This document shows positions 13,620-21,422 of a DNA stretch of 21,839 bases, piece after piece. The translations under genes were made by a program, and so were the position numbers. How positions within the stretch are numbered: the stretch's first letter is position 1; the number at the start of each line of letters is the position of its first letter. This stretch comes from a virus. Under the pieces are notes generated by a model, which made no database searches, had not been told where the DNA came from, and saw only the letters and a list, made by a program, of their open reading frames with translations. The stretch covers positions 1-21,839 of the IMG/VR virus record IMGVR_UViG_3300025415_000133. The stretch is one strand, 5' to 3'.

Positions 13620-13633
13620 TCGCGCGTCGGTAA

Positions 13634-13678
13634 ATGAAGAGCGCGGCCGATGACAGGCTTCTGAGCCAATCCTACTGA
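13634..13678 (+). CDS. Possible 14-codon leader peptide before the tape measure
   Basis: ATG at 13634 opens a frame MKSAADDRLLSQSY whose TGA (13676-13678) overlaps the tape measure ATG as TGATG. This is the ideal geometry for termination-reinitiation. No Shine-Dalgarno sequence precedes either start, so coupling may help the ribosome reach the tape measure start. It could be chance in a 66-base gap. Confidence 0.35.
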   Translation: MKSAADDRLLSQSY

Positions 13679-15693
13679 TGAGTGACGTCACAGTAGCTCT
13701 CGGCGTCACCGGGAAAGACCTGATCACGGGTGCTTTCCATGACGTGGCTAAGTCTGGTGAAGAAATGAGCAAGGCGCTCATGGAACACACCAAGAAACTT
13801 GCGGAAGCCTTCATCGGTTGGGAAACCTTGAAAAAAGGTGCCGAGATTTTCATGCAAACCCTTGAAGAAGGGGGGCGGATTACAAATCTAAGTGATCAAA
13901 CGGGAATTGCTGCCGAGAAACTGACCATTCTGGAACGTGCTTTCCAGAATAGCGGCATGGAAGCCGAGACGATGGGGAGCGTCGTCAATAAGATGCAGAA
14001 GTTTTTGGTCGAGGCCGGTGATTCCACAAGCGAAGCGGCCTATCATATCGGCCAACTGGGGCTGAATTTCGGCACACTCCAGCAAATGACCCCGGATGAG
14101 CAACTGAAAGCCATCGGGCAAGCCATCGCGTCGATCCCGGATAGTTCGGAACGGGCGGCGGCGGCACTCGGGATTTTCGGCAAGAGCGGCGGGAAACTGA
14201 TGACGTTCTTCAAGGATTTCGATGAAAAAGTTGCCGAATCGAAAGAGCAGCTCGGAGAGTATTCGTCGATCATGGGAATGAATGCCGAGGAGTTCGAGAA
14301 GCTCGGCGATACCATTAAGAACGGGATCGGTCACAAACTGATCGAATTCACAGCCGGCGCGCTCAGTAATGCCACCGGTGGCCTCCAGGAGCTCTCGGAC
14401 AAGATTGCCAAATTCGATGCTGCAAAATTCGGTAAAGAGATCACCGACGGGCTAGGAAAGCCATTACTGGCCATCGCCAAGGATCTGACCTCGGGAAATT
14501 TCAAAGATGCCTTCGAGCTGGCTTATGAGCTGGTGAAATTGCAAGCCATGAAAATGGGCAATGAACTTTTTCGTGCTTTTGATGCCGCGATTGCTGGCGT
14601 GTCGGATTTTCTAGCGGGTGCGTTTTCTCCAGACAGCTATTTGCTCGCTTACATCAAGACAGCATTCACCGTTCTCGGTGATTACATTGCGTCAACTCTT
14701 CAGAAAGCCTTGATCGGCATGCTGGATGGCATTCCGATGTTTTCTAAAGAAGTTTCGATTTTAAAATATCAACTTGAGACGACGAATCGTGAAATCAGCA
14801 TGTCTCAAGAGGCTCTTGCCTCAGGGTTCGATGTGGCAGCTGGCGAACTGGGCAAAGTAGTCGCTCATGCTGCTAATGTAACGGAAGAGACTTACAAAAC
14901 AGCAGAAGCTCATTTTGACGTTCGACAACAGCAAGACAAAATTGCAAGTCTGACCAAAGAACAGCTCGAGCATCAAAAGAAGCTGACGGAGGGAAAAGAG
15001 AAAGAATCAAAGGCAACGGAGACTACGGCCAAGCATACGAAATCGACGGTCGCTGCACTCAAGGAAGGGGCCTCGGCAATGAATGCGGCCAATGCGGCAA
15101 ATGCCAATGCAACAGGGGGAGCCCGATGGACTGCCAAAGCTGCGCCTATTATTGACCCAGCCATGGTGGCGACAGGACTCTATAAGAACACTACCAATCT
15201 CGGGCTCGATATGCAGGAAAAGCTCGCGGCTTCTTCGATGGGGATTTCTTCCCAGCTTAGCAAGCAATTCGATCCTGGTATCAAAGCGGCTCAGGCTGCC
15301 GGTGACTGGCGGGGAGCGGCTTACCTGGAGCGCAAGCGTGCCGAAAAGCAACAGGAGGAGCAAGAGATCGGATTACGGAAGGCGCAGTTGGAAGACGCTG
15401 GCTGGTCTTCGGCAGCGGCTCGTGAGCAGATTGAGAAAGAACGAGCCGGAAAAGGAGCAACCTTTGATCCGATCACCAAGCGTCCAACCCCTGCCCCGCT
15501 CTACAACGACATCAATAAAGTCCCTGGCCCGATTGCTACATCCGCTGGGACTGCTGGTGATGCAGGAGCATCAGCGGCAACAAAAGACCCTATGGGGGAC
15601 ATTCTCAAGCTACTTAGCAAATACCTTCCAAGCATTGACGAGTCTGCTGACGACATCCAGACCAACACCGAAAACTTTGCAGTTCTGGCATAA
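13678..15693 (+). CDS. Tape measure protein
   Basis: A 671-residue protein with the typical tape measure look: Ala/Gly/Lys-rich helices throughout, an N-terminal IGWETLKKGAEIFMQTLEEG and SDQTGIAAEKLTILERAFQN block, SIPDSSERAAAALGIFGKSG, GEYSSIMGMNAEEFEKLGDT, a moderately hydrophobic stretch at about residues 291-355 that may contact membranes, a coiled coil near 404-455, and a low-complexity Ala/Asn segment (NAANAANANATGGARW). These proteins set tail length and pass into the host on infection. At the usual 1.5 angstrom per residue the tail would be about 100 nm, an inference. No lysozyme or peptidase domain is seen. Confidence 0.9.
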   Translation: MSDVTVALGVTGKDLITGAFHDVAKSGEEMSKALMEHTKKLAEAFIGWETLKKGAEIFMQTLEEGGRITNLSDQTGIAAEKLTILERAFQNSGMEAETMGSVVNKMQKFLVEAGDSTSEAAYHIGQLGLNFGTLQQMTPDEQLKAIGQAIASIPDSSERAAAALGIFGKSGGKLMTFFKDFDEKVAESKEQLGEYSSIMGMNAEEFEKLGDTIKNGIGHKLIEFTAGALSNATGGLQELSDKIAKFDAAKFGKEITDGLGKPLLAIAKDLTSGNFKDAFELAYELVKLQAMKMGNELFRAFDAAIAGVSDFLAGAFSPDSYLLAYIKTAFTVLGDYIASTLQKALIGMLDGIPMFSKEVSILKYQLETTNREISMSQEALASGFDVAAGELGKVVAHAANVTEETYKTAEAHFDVRQQQDKIASLTKEQLEHQKKLTEGKEKESKATETTAKHTKSTVAALKEGASAMNAANAANANATGGARWTAKAAPIIDPAMVATGLYKNTTNLGLDMQEKLAASSMGISSQLSKQFDPGIKAAQAAGDWRGAAYLERKRAEKQQEEQEIGLRKAQLEDAGWSSAAAREQIEKERAGKGATFDPITKRPTPAPLYNDINKVPGPIATSAGTAGDAGASAATKDPMGDILKLLSKYLPSIDESADDIQTNTENFAVLA

Positions 15694-15699
15694 AGGAAT

Positions 15700-18495
15700 A
15701 TGGCATTAATAACACCTACATATACGTGCACGGTTTCGATTAACGGGGCTACGCCGATTCCCGTGGCATCTCCGACAACGCCAATTTATGTTCCGGAATC
15801 CACCACGGCAAATGTAACAATTAATTTTACTTCACCTTCGGCTGGTGCTTGCACATACAATTTCAAAGCGCCGCCAACGACTCTTTTTAGTAATTCGGTC
15901 CCGATTACTGGAAAATCTTTTCCAGCTGCTATTTCTTCCACACAAAACGGTGTTACTGTTCCAATTACCGTTGCGTTCTTTATTTCTCAAGCAGCAAATG
16001 GGACGTATGCCGCGACAACAAATGTTCCATTGGTCACGCTGACAGCCGCGCCATCACCCACACTGACGCCAAATGCTCATAACGGCACGAATATCACGGC
16101 GGCGGCTGGCGCGACTTATTCGATGTCGGCAACGACGAGCCCTTCGGTTGCTCTTACTTACTCGCTGGCTCCTGGTTATCCTGCCGGGGGCAAGATTGAT
16201 CCGTCCACGGGAATTGTTACGCTTGGGGCTGGTGCTGGCACTTATTCGGGCATTGTGAATTATGGCGGGAGTGCCACGGTGGGACCACTGGTCAATGCGT
16301 CAGCCGGATCTTTCACCGCATTGGATGTACCGACGATTAAAGCGATTCCTGCACAGACTGTTGTTTATTCTTCAACCGCATCCACGGTTGCTTTATCCAA
16401 ACCGTCATCGCCTTCAAATGGCGCGTTTACTTGGTCAAAAATCTCAGGACCTGGCTCGGTTGATCCTACTACTGGCGTCGTCACATTAAATGGCACGACG
16501 GGAACGGTTTTGGTCGGAGTCACTCAAGCCGCAAATGGAGCGTATTTAGCCGTGACAACGGTTCAGCAAGTTGCGGCGATCACAGTGCTGGTTGCTCCAA
16601 GTATCACAACTGGATCGGCTCAAACAGTCACGTGGTCACCGACGCAAACGGTGGATGCTCATGTCGCGGCCAATGCGTCACCAGGGGCATATCATTATTC
16701 CATCAAGGCTCCGGCATCAGGGGCTACCGTGGACGGATCGGGCAAAGTATCGTTGGCAAATTATGTCATTCCTGTTACGGGACAAGCCGGACCGATTACG
16801 GTGCTTGTTTCTCAGGATGCGAGTGGATCGTACACGGCGATCACGAACGCCACGGCGGCGGTTATTACGGTGAATCCTGCGGTTCCGACGATTAGCCCTA
16901 GGACTCTTTCGACGGCGTATAATGCCGGATCGACATACAATTTTGCTTCCACAGCAATTTCCAATAGTTCTGGGACATTGACGTATCAAATGTCTGGAGG
17001 GCCAAATGGGAGCGTGGTTGCCAGCAATGGCGTTGTGACACTTGGAGCTGCCGTGGGGAAGATTTACATCTCGGTGACGCAAGCTGCTTCGGGGAACTAT
17101 GCCGCGATCACAAATGCCACGGCGGCGGGGTCACTGGAAATCTTGCCGATTGCCCCTGTGCTGACAGCACCCTCGGGGGCCGCCGTGCCAAAAACTGTCA
17201 CCGGCGCATTCTTGCCAAGCCAGAGCGTCGATATGTCGGTCAATTCGACATCTCCGGGGCTTCTTACATATTCCCTAGCATCTGGAGCGCCTACGGGAAC
17301 AACGATCAATCCATCGACCGGTACGGTTGGCGTCGGAGGATTGGGAACCGTTGTTGTCAAAGTCTCTCAGGAAATATCCGCCAATTATTCATCGCTTTCT
17401 GGTGTCACGGTGGGGACGATCATTTCGACAACGGGTGCCCCGACAATTACGAAGCAACCCTACCAGACGCTAAATTATTCCCCCGAACTGACGATTACTC
17501 CTCAAGCTTCATCGACGTCGCCTGGGGCTTTGACTTATGCGGTGGCATCGGGGCCGGGGGTGATGAGTGCCGACGGGCTTTCGTTAACGGTAAGTGGGAC
17601 GGGGACAATCGTTGTTTATGCGGTTCAGCAAGCATCCACGCCATTCACGGCGCTTTCAGCAAGCGACAAGATCATTGCGGGAACGTACAATATCGTCTTT
17701 GCAACAGTATCTGCAGCAGTGGCGTTCAAAAGCCCTACTTATCTTGGAAATACGCAACAACTCTACATGAGTGCCCAGGATCAATTGGTAGTGCAGCCAA
17801 GCAAATTGGCTATTCTGACTCGCACTTATTCTTGCGCTCTCTCGTATTTACCAACCGCTCGCGCCACATTATCTATAGGATCGACACCCTACACGCCTAA
17901 AAACGCAGTCGCATATCCAAACGTCTATTTATTCCGAAAACCAACAGAGAATAATGATCAGGTATTTTCGACGTTGCAATGCCAATACTATGGCGTCCGA
18001 GATGCAAATGATCTAAAACAGGTTTATACGACAACGGGATCTGAAGTTCGTACCGTGACCGGCGAATATACCCTGTACGGATCGGGAACGAGTTCGACAA
18101 ATCTCACGTTCACGGCAAAATATGTCTCTCCGGTGATCACGCAAAGTTGGGTTCAGTATTCCTCGGCCGCGATTGTTCCGGTTGTTCCACAACTTCCCTA
18201 CAATAGTGCAGGACTCTTCGATGTGGTTTTCACAAATGTCAATTTGACGGGGACAAATGTCAGTAACGCTCCGGTGCCCTTGAACTCGTTGATTTCTCAA
18301 CTAGGTAGTTTAAATCAAGCGGTTGCATCGATTCCTGGGTTAAAAAATTCAGCTAACTTTTCAATTCAAAACACATCACCAACTGTCAGTCTAATCCCCG
18401 AAGTGGTGTCGATTGATTCGACCAATTACGGAACCGTCAGTGAAGTCACGGTAAAGTATGGAGCTGCGATCAGTTCGGGATTGACGTTCTCGTAA
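15700..18495 (+). CDS. Large tail-surface protein with Ig-like repeats
   Basis: A 931-residue, Thr/Ser/Ala/Val-rich, Cys-poor protein right after the tape measure, with a good AAAGGA ribosome site, unlike its neighbours. Six Ig-like repeats of 89-96 residues start near 120, 211, 300, 396, 486 and 581, each with a 'P-I' opening, an LTYSLASG-type strand, a G-I-PSTG-V-LG turn (for example IDPSTGIVTLG) and a V-V-QAASG-Y-AIT end. The first 117 residues are a degenerate copy. The last 260 residues differ (mixed strands, aromatic-rich) and may be the binding domain. Likely a tail fibre or tip adhesin; where a distal tail protein or hub is expected, this repeat protein stands instead. No secretion signal. 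Confidence 0.65.
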   Translation: MALITPTYTCTVSINGATPIPVASPTTPIYVPESTTANVTINFTSPSAGACTYNFKAPPTTLFSNSVPITGKSFPAAISSTQNGVTVPITVAFFISQAANGTYAATTNVPLVTLTAAPSPTLTPNAHNGTNITAAAGATYSMSATTSPSVALTYSLAPGYPAGGKIDPSTGIVTLGAGAGTYSGIVNYGGSATVGPLVNASAGSFTALDVPTIKAIPAQTVVYSSTASTVALSKPSSPSNGAFTWSKISGPGSVDPTTGVVTLNGTTGTVLVGVTQAANGAYLAVTTVQQVAAITVLVAPSITTGSAQTVTWSPTQTVDAHVAANASPGAYHYSIKAPASGATVDGSGKVSLANYVIPVTGQAGPITVLVSQDASGSYTAITNATAAVITVNPAVPTISPRTLSTAYNAGSTYNFASTAISNSSGTLTYQMSGGPNGSVVASNGVVTLGAAVGKIYISVTQAASGNYAAITNATAAGSLEILPIAPVLTAPSGAAVPKTVTGAFLPSQSVDMSVNSTSPGLLTYSLASGAPTGTTINPSTGTVGVGGLGTVVVKVSQEISANYSSLSGVTVGTIISTTGAPTITKQPYQTLNYSPELTITPQASSTSPGALTYAVASGPGVMSADGLSLTVSGTGTIVVYAVQQASTPFTALSASDKIIAGTYNIVFATVSAAVAFKSPTYLGNTQQLYMSAQDQLVVQPSKLAILTRTYSCALSYLPTARATLSIGSTPYTPKNAVAYPNVYLFRKPTENNDQVFSTLQCQYYGVRDANDLKQVYTTTGSEVRTVTGEYTLYGSGTSSTNLTFTAKYVSPVITQSWVQYSSAAIVPVVPQLPYNSAGLFDVVFTNVNLTGTNVSNAPVPLNSLISQLGSLNQAVASIPGLKNSANFSIQNTSPTVSLIPEVVSIDSTNYGTVSEVTVKYGAAISSGLTFS
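16054..17710 (+). repeat. Six tandem Ig-like domain repeats
   Basis: The domain repeats are visible at DNA level in places: ACGAACGCCACGGCGGCGG (near 16844) and ACAAATGCCACGGCGGCGG (near 17110) differ at only three positions, and several repeats share the TACxTATC/ACTTAT and GGGGCTxTTAC-type strand codons. This points to fairly recent duplication or recombination between copies, so repeat number probably varies among relatives. Confidence 0.55.
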
Positions 18496-18507
18496 TTGTA
18501 ACGCGTT

Positions 18508-18750
18508 ATGGCAAATACCAGTGGATTGATTGAATTTAAAGGGTATCTCCAAAGCGGAGACAAAAGCGCTCGGGCGCATATCAAGGCATCGGATCTCGAT
18601 GATAACTTTCGGATGCTCACGCCGATCAACCCCGTGGGGAAACCAATTTTTCAAATGACCAGTGAGGGCACGACGTTTCAAACATTCACATTGACGATTT
18701 GCAACAATGGAAATCCAGCGTTCCTGACTGTTTTAGGTTATTTGCAATAA
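18508..18750 (+). CDS. Small hypothetical protein
   Basis: An 80-residue protein (MANTSGLIEFKGYLQSGDKS at the start, and a C-terminal strand region TLTICNNGNPAFLTVLGYLQ). Probably a small beta-rich structural or tail protein. It begins 12 bases after the Ig-like protein and ends one base before the next gene, so it is likely cotranscribed with both. No family recognised and no Shine-Dalgarno sequence. Confidence 0.55.
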   Translation: MANTSGLIEFKGYLQSGDKSARAHIKASDLDDNFRMLTPINPVGKPIFQMTSEGTTFQTFTLTICNNGNPAFLTVLGYLQ

Positions 18751-18751
18751 A

Positions 18752-19417
18752 ATGGCCAAGATATTGTATCCTGGCATTTTCCCGATGTGCATTCAGCCTA
18801 CGACAGATGGAAATCTTGTGGGCAAAGGAACGGCGTATCCTGTGGGAATGACTTTGGTTGACGCCATGACGTTTTTCTGGAAATCCAAAAAATTTCAAAT
18901 TACCGGAACAATTAAAACAACATTTACAAACACTCCTTCCAACACGAAAAATTCATACGCAATCAATGATTTTTATACATTCAATGCAGATAATGGCGGA
19001 TTTATACCAAATTCAGAATTAGATTATATTTGTTTAGGGTTAACCAAGCCACTTTTGTTTGATTCTGGCAATACGATTGCAAATAGTGGGGCCAATACAA
19101 TCGGGAATTCCGGACCGTGGTTTGCGTATGGAAATGTTTTAAGGATAACAAGCCCGGTTTTGGGTTATTATTACAACGGACTTTATTATATTTGCATTTG
19201 GTGGACGTTAAATACAGGTGATGGGTTGCTTCGATTTACAACCATTCAACGAGATAGCATTATTGGAAATCCATATTCCGGAAATGTAAAGATGGTCATA
19301 AATGCAAACACATATAACATCCCATTTCAAATTGCCACCGGAACATCGGGATTATTAGTATCAATCGATCAGTGTGATTTAACAATGGTAATTTCTGAAC
19401 AATGGGCTTTTGCATAA
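18752..19417 (+). CDS. Hypothetical tail-associated protein, AT-rich
   Basis: A 221-residue protein with many Asn, Tyr, Thr and Gly residues and beta-strand patterns (NDFYTFNADNGGFIP, SPVLGYYYNGLYYICIWWTL, YSGNVKMVINANTYNIPFQI). The DNA is visibly more AT-rich than its neighbours, with codons such as ATT, AAT and TTT common, suggesting separate origin. The composition resembles fibre-tip or receptor-binding domains, but no family was recognised. It begins one base after the previous stop (TAAAATGG) with no Shine-Dalgarno sequence. Confidence 0.6.
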   Translation: MAKILYPGIFPMCIQPTTDGNLVGKGTAYPVGMTLVDAMTFFWKSKKFQITGTIKTTFTNTPSNTKNSYAINDFYTFNADNGGFIPNSELDYICLGLTKPLLFDSGNTIANSGANTIGNSGPWFAYGNVLRITSPVLGYYYNGLYYICIWWTLNTGDGLLRFTTIQRDSIIGNPYSGNVKMVINANTYNIPFQIATGTSGLLVSIDQCDLTMVISEQWAFA

Positions 19418-19442
19418 TTGATTGTCGCTTTTGTTGTCGTGG

Positions 19443-19448
19443 TAAAAT
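19443..19448 (+). promoter_or_regulatory. Candidate extended -10 box TGGTAAAAT
   Basis: TAAAAT with TGG before it, in the 84-base gap after the AT-rich gene. TTGATT (19418-19423) lies 19 bases upstream as a poor -35. It is the only stretch in the right half that looks at all like a host promoter. Weak support. Confidence 0.2.
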
Positions 19449-19480
19449 ATGACCCCGATCTAAAAACAGGTAAGCCGGTC

Positions 19481-19489
19481 TTTTGACAT
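19481..19489 (+). promoter_or_regulatory. WTTTGACAY junction motif, copy 6
   Basis: TTTTGACAT with TTGACA ending exactly 13 bases before the ATG at 19502, the same as copies 1 and 2. No -10 box is seen at promoter spacing. Confidence 0.4.
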
Positions 19490-19501
19490 GGAATCTCCGG
19501 T

Positions 19502-21097
19502 ATGGCCATCGATCTTTATGTCGACACGACATCCCATACGCTTTTATCTTCGGATGCCAGTCTTTCGCCACTTCCTGCCTTGTCGTTTTATTTCGGCGAT
19601 ACCGTCAATTTAAATCTTGGGTTCTTAAAAGAAACCGGAAAAACCAATTCTCCGCTTTCTCCGGTCGATCTGACGGGCGTTCCGGTGACTGTTTCGGTCG
19701 GGACTCTGGCAACGGGAGCGGTCATTTCTTCATCGCTCTGGAATGACAATCTGCCGATCACCGCAACGATTTCCAGTGTGTCGAATGGTTCTTCGACAAC
19801 AAATTCCGTTCAAAGCATGACATTTAATGCAGTGCCTAATTCGGGCACGTTTGCATTGACGCTACCGGCAACGACGGGGACGTTCACCACTTCGGCTAAT
19901 GCCACGAGTTTCACGACTTCAACGAATCATGGTTTGGTCGTCGGACAAACCATTGCGCTTTCGTGGAGTTCGTTTTTGATTCCGGCATTTTCCACATCGG
20001 TTCCTTACAGCGGGACGTTTTATGTAAATTCCACGCCGACGCCGACCACATTCACGGTAGCAACGACGACCCCCGGTAACGATATTAGCCCAGCGGCAAC
20101 ACTGGGTATTTTTTCCAATTCTACAACCGGGCAAACGGCTACCGTTGTGGGGTTGACTGCAAACACGTTCACGACGTCGGCAGCCCATGGGTTTTCTGTA
20201 GGAGATATCATTAGCTTCCAGCAAAGCGGCATCTTTACCGGACTCACGGCTGGAACGACATATTATGTCCAGGCGGTTCCGACTTCCTTGACGTTCACTT
20301 TGGCCGCCACATCTGGGGGGGCTATGTTGACTGGAATTTCGTTTTCTTTCACGGGGAATTATTCCTGTGCCGCCCAAACGACGACCAATATCTTGGCAAC
20401 ATCGGGAGCTGCCGGAATACAATCCGCGCTCAGTGCTCTTTCCGGTATCAAATCGGGGAATGTGTTGGTGGCTGGAAATTCTCCTCAATTTTCAATCAGT
20501 TTTGTAAATGCCCTGGCGAATGTCGCCATTCCATTATTGCAAATCACCAGTTCTTTCATTTCGACGCCGTACAAATCCGGTTCTCTGTCCCTAGCGGGAA
20601 CGGCCTTGAAAACCTTGGTCAGCAATTCGAGTTCGCAGATCATTTTGGAAATATCTTCCACGATCGACGGGTCTACCCAAACGCTGGCCCAATATCCGGT
20701 GACGATTCTTCCGGCGTTGTCTCAGGGAACATCTGCCAATGCTTCGATTTTCAATACTGCAACAAATTCAACCTACCTCACGCCTCCGTTGACCTTGGGG
20801 GCTGATTATGCGTTCGGAGTGTTGCCTATTAACAAATCCGACGGAAGCTATCTCGATCTGACCGGATGCTATTTGACTGCCACGATGTATGATTCGCAGG
20901 GGGGGAATGAAGTGGAGGTACTGAGTGTTTCGATGCCCTCACAGCTTGGTTTGCCAATTATTTGCAAGCTGCCTGCTTCGCAAACGTCGCTGATCACGAT
21001 TGGCGGGCCGACAACCTGGTGGCTGAAGCTCTTGTTAACCACAGCCGATGGCAGCGTGCTGCCGATGGGCAACGGACCGGTACAGGTCATTCCGTAA
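19502..21097 (+). CDS. Virion protein with two FCCH-like repeats
   Basis: A 531-residue Thr/Ser-rich protein. Two segments share a pattern widespread in phage structural proteins (annotated as E1-enzyme FCCH-like): about residues 130-190 (FTTSTNHGLVVGQTIALSW ... TFYVNSTPTPTTFTVATTT) and 217-275 (FTTSAAHGFSVGDIISFQQS ... YYVQAVPTSLTFTLAATSGG), each with HG--VG, a YYV-like strand and a TFTVA/TLAA strand. The N-terminus (DLYVDTTSHTLL) and C-terminus (VLSVSMPSQLGLPIICKLPA) are beta-rich. Probably a baseplate, tail-tip or fibre-attachment component. The second half is unrecognised. Confidence 0.65.
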   Translation: MAIDLYVDTTSHTLLSSDASLSPLPALSFYFGDTVNLNLGFLKETGKTNSPLSPVDLTGVPVTVSVGTLATGAVISSSLWNDNLPITATISSVSNGSSTTNSVQSMTFNAVPNSGTFALTLPATTGTFTTSANATSFTTSTNHGLVVGQTIALSWSSFLIPAFSTSVPYSGTFYVNSTPTPTTFTVATTTPGNDISPAATLGIFSNSTTGQTATVVGLTANTFTTSAAHGFSVGDIISFQQSGIFTGLTAGTTYYVQAVPTSLTFTLAATSGGAMLTGISFSFTGNYSCAAQTTTNILATSGAAGIQSALSALSGIKSGNVLVAGNSPQFSISFVNALANVAIPLLQITSSFISTPYKSGSLSLAGTALKTLVSNSSSQIILEISSTIDGSTQTLAQYPVTILPALSQGTSANASIFNTATNSTYLTPPLTLGADYAFGVLPINKSDGSYLDLTGCYLTATMYDSQGGNEVEVLSVSMPSQLGLPIICKLPASQTSLITIGGPTTWWLKLLLTTADGSVLPMGNGPVQVIP

Positions 21098-21109
21098 CCG
21101 CCATTTGTT

Positions 21110-21418
21110 ATGGATACGCCGATCCTCGTGCAAATTGTTCCGGCTCAACCCGTCTTGACCGTGATGGTCGCACCGGAAACAAAAACCATTGTTTCTCAAA
21201 TTCAAACGGGTGCTCCAGGAATTACAGGCCCCGCTGGAACAAACGGAACCAATGGCTCGGATGCCAATGTGACCCAAGGAAACATTGCTTCCGCTCTCGG
21301 TTATACGCCCGTCTCACCTGCTCAACTAGCAACAGCTGTCTCAACTGCCGAAGGATTCTCGGTAGTTGTGAGCCAAGCTGCCGATGATGACGCGCTTGCA
21401 TACTCGATAGCTCTATAA
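21110..21418 (+). CDS. Short fibre protein with collagen-like segment
   Basis: A 102-residue protein with six Gly-X-Y triplets at residues 34-51 (GAPGITGPAGTNGTNGSD), which form trimeric collagen-like rods in phage fibres. It is followed by NIASALGYTPVSPAQLATA, the I--ALGYTP motif common in tail-fibre proteins. The first 30 residues form a strand-rich anchor. Likely a trimeric fibre or a linker between the tail tip and the following protein. It starts 12 bases after the previous stop. Confidence 0.65.
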   Translation: MDTPILVQIVPAQPVLTVMVAPETKTIVSQIQTGAPGITGPAGTNGTNGSDANVTQGNIASALGYTPVSPAQLATAVSTAEGFSVVVSQAADDDALAYSIAL

Positions 21419-21422
21419 AAAA

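Noticed and set aside
15083-15709. 208-residue + strand open frame overlapping the tape measure gene
   Set aside because: Alternate frame of the Ala/Lys-rich tape measure region, giving an Arg/Leu/Ser-rich chance product.
15700-18495. Diversity-generating retroelement target in the tail protein
   Set aside because: No reverse transcriptase, template repeat or A-biased variable repeat was seen in the window.
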